DNA of 64,000 bases from Bacillota bacterium (GCA_023415055.1 JAEZLZ010000006.1:1-64000); one strand, 5' to 3'. Shown: positions 27,526 through 36,993, numbered from the stretch's first letter. The notes: generated from the letters alone by a model not told the origin. Numbers and translations: made by a program.

Positions 27526-28437
27526 TTAACCAGAATTTTTCGATAAGGCTGATCTATATTTTTTTAAAAGCTCCTCGCGTAAATATGCCGGTTCCAGAAG
27601 CTGAATATGATCCTCAAAGGACATGAGATAACCGGTTAGCCAACTGCCGGCCTGTAATTCGGTCCGGATGAGAAAACTGCCGTCCTCATTTTTAAAAATA
27701 TGGTCCGGAGGAAATTCATCATAAACACGATAACCCATCTGTTTATCAACCAAAAAAGTAAGAGGTATCATGGAAAAGGAATTATGTGTATAAGAATCCG
27801 GAATATTTTTAGCAACAACTGGATCGACAGAAAAGACATCTTCTTCTGTTTGCAAATCTCGTATCCTGGTTATCTTAAAAAATCTAGCCTCATTTTTGCT
27901 GCGGCAAAAGCCATAGAGGTACCAGGATTGTCCTCGGAACATCAGCTTGTAAGGTTCAATGGTGCGTTGTGAATTCTGACCGTAGGAATTATAGTAATGG
28001 AAGGAGAGAACAGTATGACTCAGAATGGCCTCTCGTATTATTCGAAACTTATTTTTATCCTGTTCATTGCTGCTCCAATCAGAGAAATCGACCTCAATCC
28101 AGTCATATTCCGTATTGCCGAAGAGAGCACCCAGCTTGTGAAGTACTTGATCTGTATCTGAGTTCGCAGTAGCCCGAAAACTACTGAGCGCCGAGAGAAT
28201 TTCATTCTGCTCTTGTTGGGTAAGTACGGATTTATTCAGAACAAAATGCTCCATCAGAGTGATACCGCCACCCTTTCCCTTGGTGGTACAAATCGGAATT
28301 CCCGCCTGGCAGAGTGTCTCAATATCCCGATATATGGTTCTCTGCGATACCTCAAAATGCTCAGAAAGCTCCTTGGCAGTAGAAATTTTCTTATTCATCA
28401 GTATATATACTATCTCAAATAGTCTGCTTATTTGCAT
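27526..28437 (-). CDS. YafY-type HTH/WYL-domain transcriptional regulator
   Basis: About 303 residues. N-terminal HTH (MQISRLFEIVYILMNKK, AKELSEHFEVSQRTIYRDIETL), linker, WYL domain with IEPYKLMFRGQSWYLYGFCRSK, and a C-terminal WCX region. Such proteins sense a ligand through WYL and usually repress DNA or drug-response genes. Start at 28437 chosen for AGGGTGAT upstream; an in-frame ATG at 28506 lies beyond the operator. Matching palindromes in front of this gene and in front of the GyrI-like/radical-SAM unit suggest it controls itself and that unit. Confidence 0.88.
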   Translation of the reverse strand: MQISRLFEIVYILMNKKISTAKELSEHFEVSQRTIYRDIETLCQAGIPICTTKGKGGGITLMEHFVLNKSVLTQQEQNEILSALSSFRATANSDTDQVLHKLGALFGNTEYDWIEVDFSDWSSNEQDKNKFRIIREAILSHTVLSFHYYNSYGQNSQRTIEPYKLMFRGQSWYLYGFCRSKNEARFFKITRIRDLQTEEDVFSVDPVVAKNIPDSYTHNSFSMIPLTFLVDKQMGYRVYDEFPPDHIFKNEDGSFLIRTELQAGSWLTGYLMSFEDHIQLLEPAYLREELLKKYRSALSKNSG

Positions 28438-28467
28438 ATCATCACCCTGTTTCATTGTATCAGATAG

Positions 28468-28491
28468 AATATGACAATACAACGTCATATT
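28468..28491. promoter_or_regulatory. palindromic operator, copy 2 (upstream of the WYL regulator)
   Basis: AATATGAC-N8-GTCATATT, 31 bases upstream of the regulator start. On the minus strand it overlaps a possible TTGTAT-N17-TACAAT promoter, consistent with autorepression. Confidence 0.8.
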
Positions 28492-28688
28492 AGAAGCAAT
28501 CGGCAATATCTCGAATCCGGAACTTTAAAACGGTTGCAAATTAGCAGTATAGCCAATTGCGATATCATTGACACAATGTTACTATGGAATTATAAATCGT
28601 AAGTATTCTTCAGGTGGATATTATTCACTTTATTAATCGCAGATTAATCAATTATATATATTAATGTGATCATAGATCGAGGTGAAAA

Positions 28689-29681
28689 ATGAAAATCTAT
28701 CATAAAATGAAATCCATAAATTCATTATTTCTTCTTAAAACAGGCATAGGTTCGGCAATGTCAATTCTGCTTGCCAATCTATTTGGTTTACTCTATAGTC
28801 CTTCTGCGGGAATTATTACACTCCTTACCTTGCAGAATACAAAAAGGGATACACTGAAAATCGCGGTGAAAAGAGTAGAAGCCTTTGTACTTGCAATCGT
28901 AATATCCTATCTTGTTTTTGAGGGAATCGGTTATACCGCTATCGCTTTTGGGGCTTTTGTTACCCTGTTTGTTACTTTGTGCTTTATACTGGATCTTAAG
29001 GATGGTATTTCAATGAATGCTGTTCTTATGACTCATTTTCTGATTGAAAGGCACATGGAACTTTCTATGGTGTTCAATGAGATCGGTATTTTACTCATAG
29101 GTATGGGAATTGGAGTTCTTCTGAATCTAGTGATGCCGCGTAATATTACTCGAATCCGTAAAGAGCAGGCACTGTTGGAGGAGAAGATGAAGACTGCCTT
29201 AGGGAACATAGAAGGTGTTTTACAAAACAAGAAAACGGAGTATGATTTTTCATCACTGGAGCACCATGTTGAGGAGCTGATCCAGAGTGCTTATGAAGAA
29301 GCCGGCAACCGACTTCTGAGCGATACCAGGTATTTGGTGTCCTATCTTGAGATGCGGAAGATGCAGATCGGAGTGATAAAGGATATCGCTACCACTCTTA
29401 AAGAGATCACGGTACTTCCAACACAAGCAGATGCACTTGCAGAGTTTGTAAGGCATATTGCTGCATCCTTCCATGAACGTAATAATATCACCGGACTGCT
29501 TACCATATTGGAGCAGTTAAAAGAGCATTTCCGTCTTGAACCGCTTCCGCTAACCAGAGAAGAATTCGAAAATCGTGCAACTCTATATCAGATAATGAAG
29601 GAACTGGAATATTTTCTGATGTTAAAAAGAAATTTTATTCTTGAAATTGACGAAAAAGGCATGAAAGCTTATTGGGATTAA
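28689..29681 (+). CDS. aromatic acid exporter-family (FUSC/ArAE-like) membrane protein
   Basis: 330 residues. Four or five hydrophobic segments in residues 15-150 (SAMSILLANLFGLLYSPSAG, AGIITLLTLQNTKRDTLKIA, a long run of V/I/F/L, and GILLIGMGIGVLLNLVMPR), then a long charged helical cytoplasmic domain. This matches the aromatic acid exporter family of Firmicutes. Transport substrate unknown. GAGGTGAA precedes the ATG. It is divergent from the WYL regulator, with 180 bases between, so control by that regulator is possible but no operator copy lies close to its start. Confidence 0.8.
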   Translation: MKIYHKMKSINSLFLLKTGIGSAMSILLANLFGLLYSPSAGIITLLTLQNTKRDTLKIAVKRVEAFVLAIVISYLVFEGIGYTAIAFGAFVTLFVTLCFILDLKDGISMNAVLMTHFLIERHMELSMVFNEIGILLIGMGIGVLLNLVMPRNITRIRKEQALLEEKMKTALGNIEGVLQNKKTEYDFSSLEHHVEELIQSAYEEAGNRLLSDTRYLVSYLEMRKMQIGVIKDIATTLKEITVLPTQADALAEFVRHIAASFHERNNITGLLTILEQLKEHFRLEPLPLTREEFENRATLYQIMKELEYFLMLKRNFILEIDEKGMKAYWD

Positions 29682-29778
29682 GCTCATGAAAATCGGAATA
29701 AAAACCTCAGCATTTCACATAATAACAAGAGTATAGCTTGTGAGATAATATATGCTGTGAAAGGAAAGAGGACAATTC

Positions 29779-30594
29779 ATGCAAAAGGATTTTTTAGATA
29801 TGGAAACAGAAACACCGGATACAATGCAGGAAGCCGGTAAAGAAAAGACTCCAAAAAAGACTCCGGAGAAGCAAAAGCGCAATACTCAGGAGGAACAGGA
29901 AAAAGAAAAGGTTACAAAGGAAAACGAGGATCTGAAGGATCAAAAAATCAGTGAATATGGTCAAACGGTTCTGGAAAATGGAAAACGGGACCACAAAATA
30001 CATTTGCTATCCATCATTGGTGAAATTGAAGGACACGAGGTTCTTCCCCAACATAACAAAACAACAAAATATGAACATGTACTTCCTCAGCTGGCGGCGA
30101 TCGAGGATAGTACGGATATCGATGGTTTATTGATACTCATAAATACCGTAGGTGGTGATGTGGAGGCCGGTTTAGCAATCGCGGAGATGATTGCTTCCTT
30201 AAGTAAACCAACCGTATCCCTGGTACTTGGAGGCTCGCATTCCATCGGTGTTCCCCTTGCAGTGTCTGCGAATTACAGCTATATCGTACCCTCAGCAACG
30301 ATGATTATTCATCCTGTACGAATGAATGGTACCGTGATTGGTGTTACTCAGACCTTTGAATATTTTGAGAAGATACAAGACAGGATCATCAAATTTGTGG
30401 TAAATCACTCCGATATCGACTATAATTCCTTCCGTGATCTGATGCTAGATACCAACCAGCTTGCAAAGGATGTCGGTTCGATTCTCGTAGGCGAGGAGAC
30501 CGTAAAGAAAGGCATCATCAAAGAGGTAGGGGGCATCAAGGAGGCCTTAGCCAAGATAAACGAGATGATCGATGCGAATATGGAGGGGAGGTAA
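29779..30594 (+). CDS. tepA: ClpP-like peptidase, TepA/YmfB type
   Basis: 271 residues. A charged, Lys/Glu-rich N-terminal extension of about 75 residues precedes a ClpP-fold domain: HLLSIIGEIEGHEVLP, LILINTVGGDVEAGLAIAEMI, LGGSHSIGVPLAVSA (the likely catalytic Ser) and MIIHPVRMNG (catalytic His). TepA was described in Bacillus as helping protein export and germination; the role here is inferred. The order with ylzJ and the FtsK/SpoIIIE gene is as in B. subtilis. GAAAGGAAAGAGG precedes the ATG. Confidence 0.87.
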   Translation: MQKDFLDMETETPDTMQEAGKEKTPKKTPEKQKRNTQEEQEKEKVTKENEDLKDQKISEYGQTVLENGKRDHKIHLLSIIGEIEGHEVLPQHNKTTKYEHVLPQLAAIEDSTDIDGLLILINTVGGDVEAGLAIAEMIASLSKPTVSLVLGGSHSIGVPLAVSANYSYIVPSATMIIHPVRMNGTVIGVTQTFEYFEKIQDRIIKFVVNHSDIDYNSFRDLMLDTNQLAKDVGSILVGEETVKKGIIKEVGGIKEALAKINEMIDANMEGR

Positions 30595-30599
30595 ATCCG

Positions 30600-30839
30600 A
30601 TGCTTTATACAGTAAGACCTCTTGAGAGAATCTATGCTCGTCCTGCCAGCTATACGGACATTAAGCAGGACAAACCAAAGGAGACAGCTTCTATGGAATA
30701 TCGCGAAGTTGCCTTAAAGTATGGCAAAGTGATAACCCGGCGTGAAGGTGAGAATTATGTAGTGGACCAGCTGTATTCTACTGATATGCAGGATTATCTG
30801 AAGACAGATTATTCTCCGGGGAAGAACATCAAAATATGA
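30600..30839 (+). CDS. ylzJ: YlzJ-like small protein
   Basis: 79 residues, starting MLYTVRPLERIYA, with REVALKYGKVITRREGENYVV, the core of the YlzJ-like family found next to spoIIIE in spore formers. Function unknown. GGAGGGGAGG sits seven to fifteen bases before the ATG, across the end of the ClpP-like gene, five bases away, so the two are translationally linked. Confidence 0.82.
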   Translation: MLYTVRPLERIYARPASYTDIKQDKPKETASMEYREVALKYGKVITRREGENYVVDQLYSTDMQDYLKTDYSPGKNIKI

Positions 30840-30852
30840 ATGAGTACCAAGG

Positions 30853-30886
30853 GGTTGTTGCAAAATCTTATATTTTTGCAACAGCC
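30853..30886 (+). terminator. hairpin after ylzJ
   Basis: GGTTGTTGCAAAA (30853-30865) pairs with TTTTGCAACAGCC (30874-30886), one G-U pair. No long T-tract. It probably marks the 3' end of the tepA-ylzJ transcript. Confidence 0.55.
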
Positions 30887-30968
30887 TCTTGATGCATATG
30901 CCCGGCAGGAGTAATACCGCTGTTTTGGATGATAACGATGATACCATTGCCAATATGGATTTTTTGGC

Positions 30969-30997
30969 TTGCATAACATTTTTATAACAGTTATAAT
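30969..30997 (+). promoter_or_regulatory. promoter of ftsK/spoIIIE
   Basis: TTGCAT (30969-30974), 17-base spacer, TATAAT (30992-30997). Confidence 0.75.
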
Positions 30998-31043
30998 AAA
31001 ATTTGGGAGAAATCTTGCTAATATAGAGGGGGAACTTTGGTCA

Positions 31044-33656
31044 ATGGCTCCAACACAGAAAAAGAGAAAGACTACAAACACACGTAAGAAAAGCAGCAGG
31101 GAAAGCCAGATGAGAGTAAAGGAAAGCGGAGCTATGCAGGATGAGATTATCCTGGTTATTGCTTTGGTGATATCCATATTACTCTTTTTAAGTAATTTTG
31201 ATCTTAGCGGTAAAGCTGGAAAGGTCGTAAGCAGCTTTGTATTCGGTATGATCGGCGTAGAGGCATACCTACTGCCTTTTATCATATTCTTTATGACAGC
31301 CTTTCACATCTCTAATATGGGTAATCGCAGGGCGGGCAGAAAGCTTTTGAGTGCCTCGGTATTCTTTGTCGCTCTGGCTGCCTTCATCGAATTAGTCGCA
31401 CATTCCTATCAGGCAGATACGAAAATTTATGAATATTATCTGAACTCTATGAGAGACCGAAGCGGTGGAGGTATCATCGGTGGAATTCTCGTCATGATAT
31501 TCTGCGGTTTATTTGCTGAGGTAGCGACATATATCATCCTGATTGCAGTGATGCTGATCTCTATTATCGTTATTACCGGAAAAGCACTGCTAACTTACAT
31601 AGCAAAACAAAGCAAAAGCTCTCTTGCGGAGAGAAAAGAATATCAGAAGCTTCGAAGGGAACAGCAGGCGGAGCTGGATGCTATAGTCAAAGCGAATGAT
31701 ACAGGCAGAAGACCACCCAAGACTTTTGTCCTGGATCCGGCTACCTCAGCCGCTCAAGCAGACTCCACCAAGAAGAACGCAGTTACAGCTGAGGCAAAAG
31801 CAAAATCAGACAATGTATTTAATATGAAGGAACATAAGAATAAAAAGGAACCATCTGAGAAAGTGGAACCATTACCCTTCCTGGATTTTCATAAGCTTTT
31901 TGAGGAGGAACCGGAATCAATCGCAGAACCTGCAAAAGACGTGGGCACTTCTCAGAATACAGTAGCTTACAATAAAAATGAGACTCTTCCTCTCTATGAA
32001 GAGGAACTTCGTGATAAGTTTGGACAAGCAGAAATCGAAGCGGAGGATGAAAAGGAAGAAAAGCCGGAAATGATTGATTCTACGGCTGTGGTGATGGACG
32101 CGCCAAAGCCTGTGGAGAAGAAAAAAGAATCAAGTTTTGAGACTACTGATGTAGAAGAACTTGGAATTTCACAGATACCGAATCAAAAGGAATATATCTT
32201 CCCACCTTTAAATCTTCTGTCTGCGCCTAAGGCTAAGTCAGGTAAGACTGGTTCGGGAGATCGTGATATGAAGGAAACTGCAATGAAGCTGCAAACTACG
32301 CTGGAAAGCTTCGGAGTACATGTTACGATCACCAATGTCAGCTGCGGTCCGGCAGTTACCCGGTATGAGCTCCAACCGGAACAGGGTGTTAAGGTCAGCA
32401 GGATTACAGCTTTAGCGGATGATATCAAACTTAATCTGGCTGCGGCGGATATCCGTATCGAGGCACCGATTCCCGGTAAGGCAGCTGTCGGTATTGAAGT
32501 TCCGAATAAAGAAAACTCGATGGTTGCTTTTCGAGAGATGATTGAAAGCAAAGAATTTACCGGACATCCTTCGGATATAGCCTTTGCAGTTGGAAAGGAT
32601 ATCGGCGGACAGACCATCATTACGGATATCGCCAAGATGCCGCATTTATTAATCGCAGGTGCAACCGGTTCCGGAAAATCCGTATGCATCAATACCTTGA
32701 TTATGAGTATCTTATATAAATCCAAGCCTTCGGATGTCCGCATGATTATGGTCGATCCGAAGGTAGTAGAGCTCAACGTTTATAACGGAATCCCCCATCT
32801 TCTGATTCCGGTGGTAACGGATCCGAAGAAGGCCTCCGCTGCTCTTAACTGGGCTGTCATGGAGATGACGGAGCGCTATAAGAAGTTCGCGGATATCGGT
32901 GTAAGAGATTTGAAAGGATACAATGAGAAGGTATCTGAGGTAGCATATCTGAACGACGAGAACTACCAGAAGCTGCCGCAGATTGTAATTATCATCGATG
33001 AGCTAGCGGACCTGATGATGGTAGCGCCCGGTGAGGTAGAGGATGCGATCTGCCGTCTGGCTCAGATGGCGAGAGCTGCAGGACTCCATTTGATTATTGC
33101 AACACAGAGACCAAGCGTAAACGTAATTACCGGTCTTATCAAAGCCAATATTCCATCCAGAGTAGCCTTTGCTGTATCCTCAGCGATTGATTCCAGAACA
33201 ATACTTGACGGAAGCGGAGCAGAGAAGCTGCTGGGCAAGGGAGATATGCTGTTCTTCCCCTCAGGATATCCGAAGCCTGTTCGAATCCAGGGTGCTTTCA
33301 TCTCGGATAAAGAGGTAAGCTCTGTTGTAGAATTCTTAAAGAAGAACAACAATGAAGCAAAGTATAGTGAGGATATTCACGATAAGATCAACAATGCAAA
33401 GGCAGGAGATACCGGTGCGGTTGGAGGTGGAGACGAGAGAGATGAATACTTTGCGGAAGCAGGTAAATTCATCATCGAGAAGGACAAGGCCTCCATTGGT
33501 ATGCTGCAGAGAGTATATAAGATTGGCTTCAACCGGGCTGCACGAATCATGGACCAGCTTGCGGAAGCCGGAGTCGTCGGACCGGAGGAAGGAACCAAGC
33601 CGAGAAAGATTATGATGTCGCAGGAGCAGTTTGAACAATACCTGGAAGAATATTAG
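31044..33656 (+). CDS. FtsK/SpoIIIE-family DNA translocase
   Basis: About 870 residues. N-terminal basic stretch, four TM segments (about 30-180), a 200-residue acidic/charged linker, the alpha/beta motor domain with Walker A GATGSGKSVCINT (about 537-549) and Walker B IVIIIDELADLMM, and a C-terminal gamma winged-helix (ASIGMLQRVYKIGFNRAARIMDQL) that reads polar DNA motifs. It pumps chromosomal DNA across the division or sporulation septum. The start at 31044 lies behind GAGGGGGA; the TTG at 30969 is the -35 box. The tepA-ylzJ context supports the SpoIIIE role. Confidence 0.95.
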   Translation: MAPTQKKRKTTNTRKKSSRESQMRVKESGAMQDEIILVIALVISILLFLSNFDLSGKAGKVVSSFVFGMIGVEAYLLPFIIFFMTAFHISNMGNRRAGRKLLSASVFFVALAAFIELVAHSYQADTKIYEYYLNSMRDRSGGGIIGGILVMIFCGLFAEVATYIILIAVMLISIIVITGKALLTYIAKQSKSSLAERKEYQKLRREQQAELDAIVKANDTGRRPPKTFVLDPATSAAQADSTKKNAVTAEAKAKSDNVFNMKEHKNKKEPSEKVEPLPFLDFHKLFEEEPESIAEPAKDVGTSQNTVAYNKNETLPLYEEELRDKFGQAEIEAEDEKEEKPEMIDSTAVVMDAPKPVEKKKESSFETTDVEELGISQIPNQKEYIFPPLNLLSAPKAKSGKTGSGDRDMKETAMKLQTTLESFGVHVTITNVSCGPAVTRYELQPEQGVKVSRITALADDIKLNLAAADIRIEAPIPGKAAVGIEVPNKENSMVAFREMIESKEFTGHPSDIAFAVGKDIGGQTIITDIAKMPHLLIAGATGSGKSVCINTLIMSILYKSKPSDVRMIMVDPKVVELNVYNGIPHLLIPVVTDPKKASAALNWAVMEMTERYKKFADIGVRDLKGYNEKVSEVAYLNDENYQKLPQIVIIIDELADLMMVAPGEVEDAICRLAQMARAAGLHLIIATQRPSVNVITGLIKANIPSRVAFAVSSAIDSRTILDGSGAEKLLGKGDMLFFPSGYPKPVRIQGAFISDKEVSSVVEFLKKNNNEAKYSEDIHDKINNAKAGDTGAVGGGDERDEYFAEAGKFIIEKDKASIGMLQRVYKIGFNRAARIMDQLAEAGVVGPEEGTKPRKIMMSQEQFEQYLEEY

Positions 33657-34038
33657 AAATAGAAATATTTCATTATGAGTTTGTTGTTGAACATATTTTA
33701 TTAGCCAAGGGAAGAATAACAAAGAACCTGTTTTGCATTATTTGGCGGACAATTTATTGATTTTGTAAAGCGATAGCAGATAGTAGTGCCTATCTAAGCT
33801 AACAAAACAGTGAGATGTCCATCAATCTGAAAGTGGGTAGTATTTGTTGTTCTTCCCTTAAGATTATAAATAACTATGCATCAAACTAATTCAATCGAAG
33901 CAAAGAATTCCTTAGCTATGTTTTTTTATACTGGTATTCAATGAGAATGTGTGCTACAATTGGCGATAAAATAAGTAGTAAATACATTATCTTCCTGTAG
34001 CAGGGATGGTAGATGCACGTATAAAAAGAAAGGCTGTG
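33657..34038. other. 382-base gap before the ATP-grasp operon
   Basis: No established gene. A 24-codon frame at 33815-33889 (MSINLKVGSICCSSLKIINN and four more residues) has no ribosome binding site. TACAAT at 33954-33959 may be the -10 of the ATP-grasp operon, but the -35 is poor. No terminator seen after ftsK. Confidence 0.5.
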
Positions 34039-34917
34039 TTGATTTTGAGGGGACTATTAGTCGTAAATGAATTCCTGGCTTCAAATAAATTTAATGAGAT
34101 CCATAATTGGTTGTTAGAGGCTGCCAAAAAGAACAAGATTCCTATGGAACTGCGAACCAATGCAGAACTTTTGATCGATATATCATCTGATCAGAAAGAG
34201 AAATTAACTGATTTTGTCCTCTTCTGGGATAAGGACGTAAAGCTTGCTTCCTTCCTGGAGAAGTTGGGTTACCCGGTTTTTAATAATTCGAAAGCTATTG
34301 AGATCTGCGATGACAAGGCACTGACGCACCTTTCACTGATGAATACAGATATACCTATGCCACGAACGATTATTGCACCGAAGACCTTTGATAATATTGG
34401 TTATACCAACTATGATTTCCTTACGGAAACTGCAAAGCTTCTGAGATTCCCAATGGTGATTAAGGAATGCTTTGGCTCCTTCGGACAACAGGTCTATCTC
34501 GTTCATAATCTGGAAGAAGCCAGGGAACGCATGAGGAGCATTGGAACCAGACCGGTTCTCTTTCAGGAGTTCCTTCAGACCAGTTTTGGCAGAGATCTTC
34601 GCCTGCAGGTGGTAGGCAAAAAGGTGATAGCCGGCATGTACCGTTATTCCGAGAATGGAGACTTTCGGGCGAATCTGTCGATCGGCGGAAAGATGCAGCC
34701 CTACGAACCTACGATAAGGCAGAAGGAGTTGGCGATTCGCTGCTGTGAAGCAATCGGTCTGGATTTTGCTGGTGTGGATCTGCTTTTTGGAGAAGGGGAT
34801 GAACCCATTGTATGTGAAGTGAATTCCAATGCACATTTTAAGAACATCTTTGATTGTACAGGTGTAAATGCAGCGGAAGCGATTATGGAGCATATTCTTT
34901 GTAAGCTCCAGGGATAA
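34039..34917 (+). CDS. RimK-like ATP-grasp ligase, first of pair
   Basis: About 292 residues, ATP-grasp fold of the RimK type: pre-ATP-grasp region with LLVVNEFLASNKFNEIHNWL, a DKALTHLSLMNTDIPMPRTI segment, VIKECFGSFGQQVYLV (ATP-binding Lys and Gly-rich loop), GRDLRLQVVGKKVIAGMYR, FAGVDLLFGEGDEPIVCEVNSNAHFKN (metal-binding E and N). Such enzymes join a carboxylate to an amine, often adding amino acids to a peptide or cofactor. Start uncertain: TTG 34039 or 34045 follows AAGAAAGG; ATG 34006 is in frame but without spacing to a Shine-Dalgarno. Followed 135 bases later by a second ATP-grasp gene. Confidence 0.82.
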   Translation: MILRGLLVVNEFLASNKFNEIHNWLLEAAKKNKIPMELRTNAELLIDISSDQKEKLTDFVLFWDKDVKLASFLEKLGYPVFNNSKAIEICDDKALTHLSLMNTDIPMPRTIIAPKTFDNIGYTNYDFLTETAKLLRFPMVIKECFGSFGQQVYLVHNLEEARERMRSIGTRPVLFQEFLQTSFGRDLRLQVVGKKVIAGMYRYSENGDFRANLSIGGKMQPYEPTIRQKELAIRCCEAIGLDFAGVDLLFGEGDEPIVCEVNSNAHFKNIFDCTGVNAAEAIMEHILCKLQG

Positions 34918-35052
34918 ATGTTGACAAATTATTAGGATAATTATTGCTTCAGATATTGATAATGGCATTTATTGCCGGTTTCGCGTTTGCTTCAGCTATA
35001 TCGATAGATACAGAAGCAGGTTCAGAATGAATAAAACCAGGTGGTGACGAAA

Positions 35053-35934
35053 ATGGTTGCATGGCTCATCTATCATCGTGATAGTTCAATCTATAATCAA
35101 AAATATATACAATTTTATATCGATGAAGGTGAAAAGCAGGGGATTGATGTAAAGCTGCTGCTGATCGAAGAAATGAAATTCGGTGTCCGAGATGGAAGCT
35201 GGTTTCTCATTTATCAGGGTGTAGAGCCTGAGCTTCCGGATTTTGCAATCTGCCGGTCGATATATCCATTACTTAGCAAGCAGCTGGAGTACATGGGAAT
35301 TCGGGTGTTCAATAGCTCCTATGTCTCGGAGATCTGTAATGATAAAGCCAGAACATATCAGTATCTGGCACAGACTGGGATCCGGATGGTAGACTCCTCC
35401 TTCTATCGTAATTATCAGATTCAAACGATAATAGAACAGCTGGAAGAACCAAATGTTGTAAAAGCAGTGGATGGGCATGGAGGCAGCCAGGTATTTTTAC
35501 TTTCGGATAATAGTTCAGAGTCGGAGAGGGCTGCCGTGATAACCGGGATAGGAAGCAGTGATGTGGTAGTTCAACCACTCACAGGATCAAAACATCAGGA
35601 TCTGAGAGTATATGTCATAGGGAAGGATATCATTGCAGCAGTACTTCGGACGGCGAAGGAAGGCTTCAAATCTAACTACTCTCTGGGAGGAGAGGTCCGC
35701 TTGTATCAGTTAAATCAAGCCGAGACTATGGTTGTACGAAAAATTATCGATTTATTTGATTTTGGTCTGGTTGGTATTGATTTTATTATTGGTGATATGG
35801 GGGAATTGATTTTTAACGAAATTGAAGATGTTGTTGGATCCAGAATGCTGTATCAATGTTCAGAGATCAACATTGTAGAGCTTTACTTGTTCTATATCAG
35901 AAGTAAATTAATGCAGGAGGGGGAGAAGAAATGA
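35053..35934 (+). CDS. RimK-like ATP-grasp ligase, second of pair
   Basis: About 293 residues, related in layout to the upstream ATP-grasp but clearly diverged: WLIYHRDSSIYNQKYIQFYI, NDKARTYQYLAQTGIRMVDS, VVKAVDGHGGSQVFLL (ATP-binding Lys, Gly-rich loop), HQDLRVYVIGKDIIAAVLR, LVGIDFIIGDMGELIFNEIED. The metal-site Asn of the other paralogue is replaced: NEIED instead of EVNSN. Start ATG 35053 after AGGTGGTGA. Its stop overlaps the next ATG by four bases (ATGA), so it is coupled to the S66 peptidase. Confidence 0.8.
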   Translation: MVAWLIYHRDSSIYNQKYIQFYIDEGEKQGIDVKLLLIEEMKFGVRDGSWFLIYQGVEPELPDFAICRSIYPLLSKQLEYMGIRVFNSSYVSEICNDKARTYQYLAQTGIRMVDSSFYRNYQIQTIIEQLEEPNVVKAVDGHGGSQVFLLSDNSSESERAAVITGIGSSDVVVQPLTGSKHQDLRVYVIGKDIIAAVLRTAKEGFKSNYSLGGEVRLYQLNQAETMVVRKIIDLFDFGLVGIDFIIGDMGELIFNEIEDVVGSRMLYQCSEINIVELYLFYIRSKLMQEGEKK

Positions 35935-36968
35935 AGGAATTATTAAAACCACAGAAATTGAACCGAGGAGATAAGGTTGCCTGTGTCAGCCTATCCTGGG
36001 GAGGAGCAGGAGATCCGGAGATATTATGGAGGTATGAGCAAGGGAAACAGCATCTGGAACAGATATTCGGATTGAAGGTTGTGGAGATGGAGCATACCTT
36101 AAAGGGCTCTGATTATATCTATGAGAATCCGCAAAAGAGAGCAGAAGATCTGATGAATGCTTTTTTAGATCCGGAGATTAAGGCAATTATTGCCTGCATC
36201 GGTGGGATTGATAGTATTCGAATGCTTCCTTTTATTGATTTTAATGTGATTCATAACAATCCGAAGATTTTTATGGGATATTCTGACTCAACCACAACTC
36301 ATCTGATCTGCTATAAGGCCGGTGTTTCAAGTGTTTATGGACCTACTTTACTTGTGGATTTTGCTGAGAATGTGGCAATGGATGATTATACAATAGAATT
36401 TATTAGGAAAACTCTGTTTTCCGAAGAACCGGTCGGTATCATACCTCCCGCAAAGGAATGGACCAGTGAGTATCTGCCCTGGAGGAGAGAGAACAAAAAT
36501 ATTCAAAGAAAGAAAAAGATAAATCAAGGCTATGAGTTGTTACAGGGAAAGGGATGTGTACAGGGTAGATTGATTGGAGGCTGTATAGAAGTATTTGATA
36601 TGCTTCGCGGTACGGAGCTGTTTCCGGAGTTATCTGCCTTTGATCACGCAATACTTTTCCTTGAGACCTCGGAGGATAAGCCCCCGGTATGGTTTGTTGA
36701 GGTCGCGCTTCGTATCTATGGGATTAACGGTATCCTTGGTCGTATTCGAGGCATCCTGTTTGCGAAGCCCCAGGACGAAGAAAATTATCATGAATATAAT
36801 GAAGTGATAGTAAAAGTTTTGGCAGAGTTCCACCGTGAAGACCTTCCTGTACTGGTGAATATGAATTTCGGTCATACGGAACCAAAATTCTGTCTTCCCT
36901 ACGGCGCATTGGCAGAAATTAATTGTGAGGAGAAGTCCTTTTCAATTATCGAAGCAGCAGTACTGTAA
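35931..36968 (+). CDS. S66-family peptidase (LD-carboxypeptidase / MccF-like)
   Basis: 345 residues. Serine peptidase family S66, which includes murein LD-carboxypeptidase and the MccF self-immunity peptidases. Catalytic Ser in GYSDSTTTH, Glu in RLIGGCIEVFD, His in NFGHTEPKFCLPYG, in the expected order. The longer length and inserted region near 155-200 resemble the MccF subgroup. Likely cytoplasmic, since no signal peptide is seen. Translational overlap with the ATP-grasp gene suggests action on the product of that ligase, or removal of its modification; this is inference. Confidence 0.88.
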   Translation: MKELLKPQKLNRGDKVACVSLSWGGAGDPEILWRYEQGKQHLEQIFGLKVVEMEHTLKGSDYIYENPQKRAEDLMNAFLDPEIKAIIACIGGIDSIRMLPFIDFNVIHNNPKIFMGYSDSTTTHLICYKAGVSSVYGPTLLVDFAENVAMDDYTIEFIRKTLFSEEPVGIIPPAKEWTSEYLPWRRENKNIQRKKKINQGYELLQGKGCVQGRLIGGCIEVFDMLRGTELFPELSAFDHAILFLETSEDKPPVWFVEVALRIYGINGILGRIRGILFAKPQDEENYHEYNEVIVKVLAEFHREDLPVLVNMNFGHTEPKFCLPYGALAEINCEEKSFSIIEAAVL

Positions 36969-36993
36969 CAGGATATATAATATATTTTCTGTC

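Noticed and set aside
30969..31043. N-terminal extension of ftsK from TTG 30969
   Set aside because: It overlaps a TTGCAT-N17-TATAAT promoter; translation must begin later.
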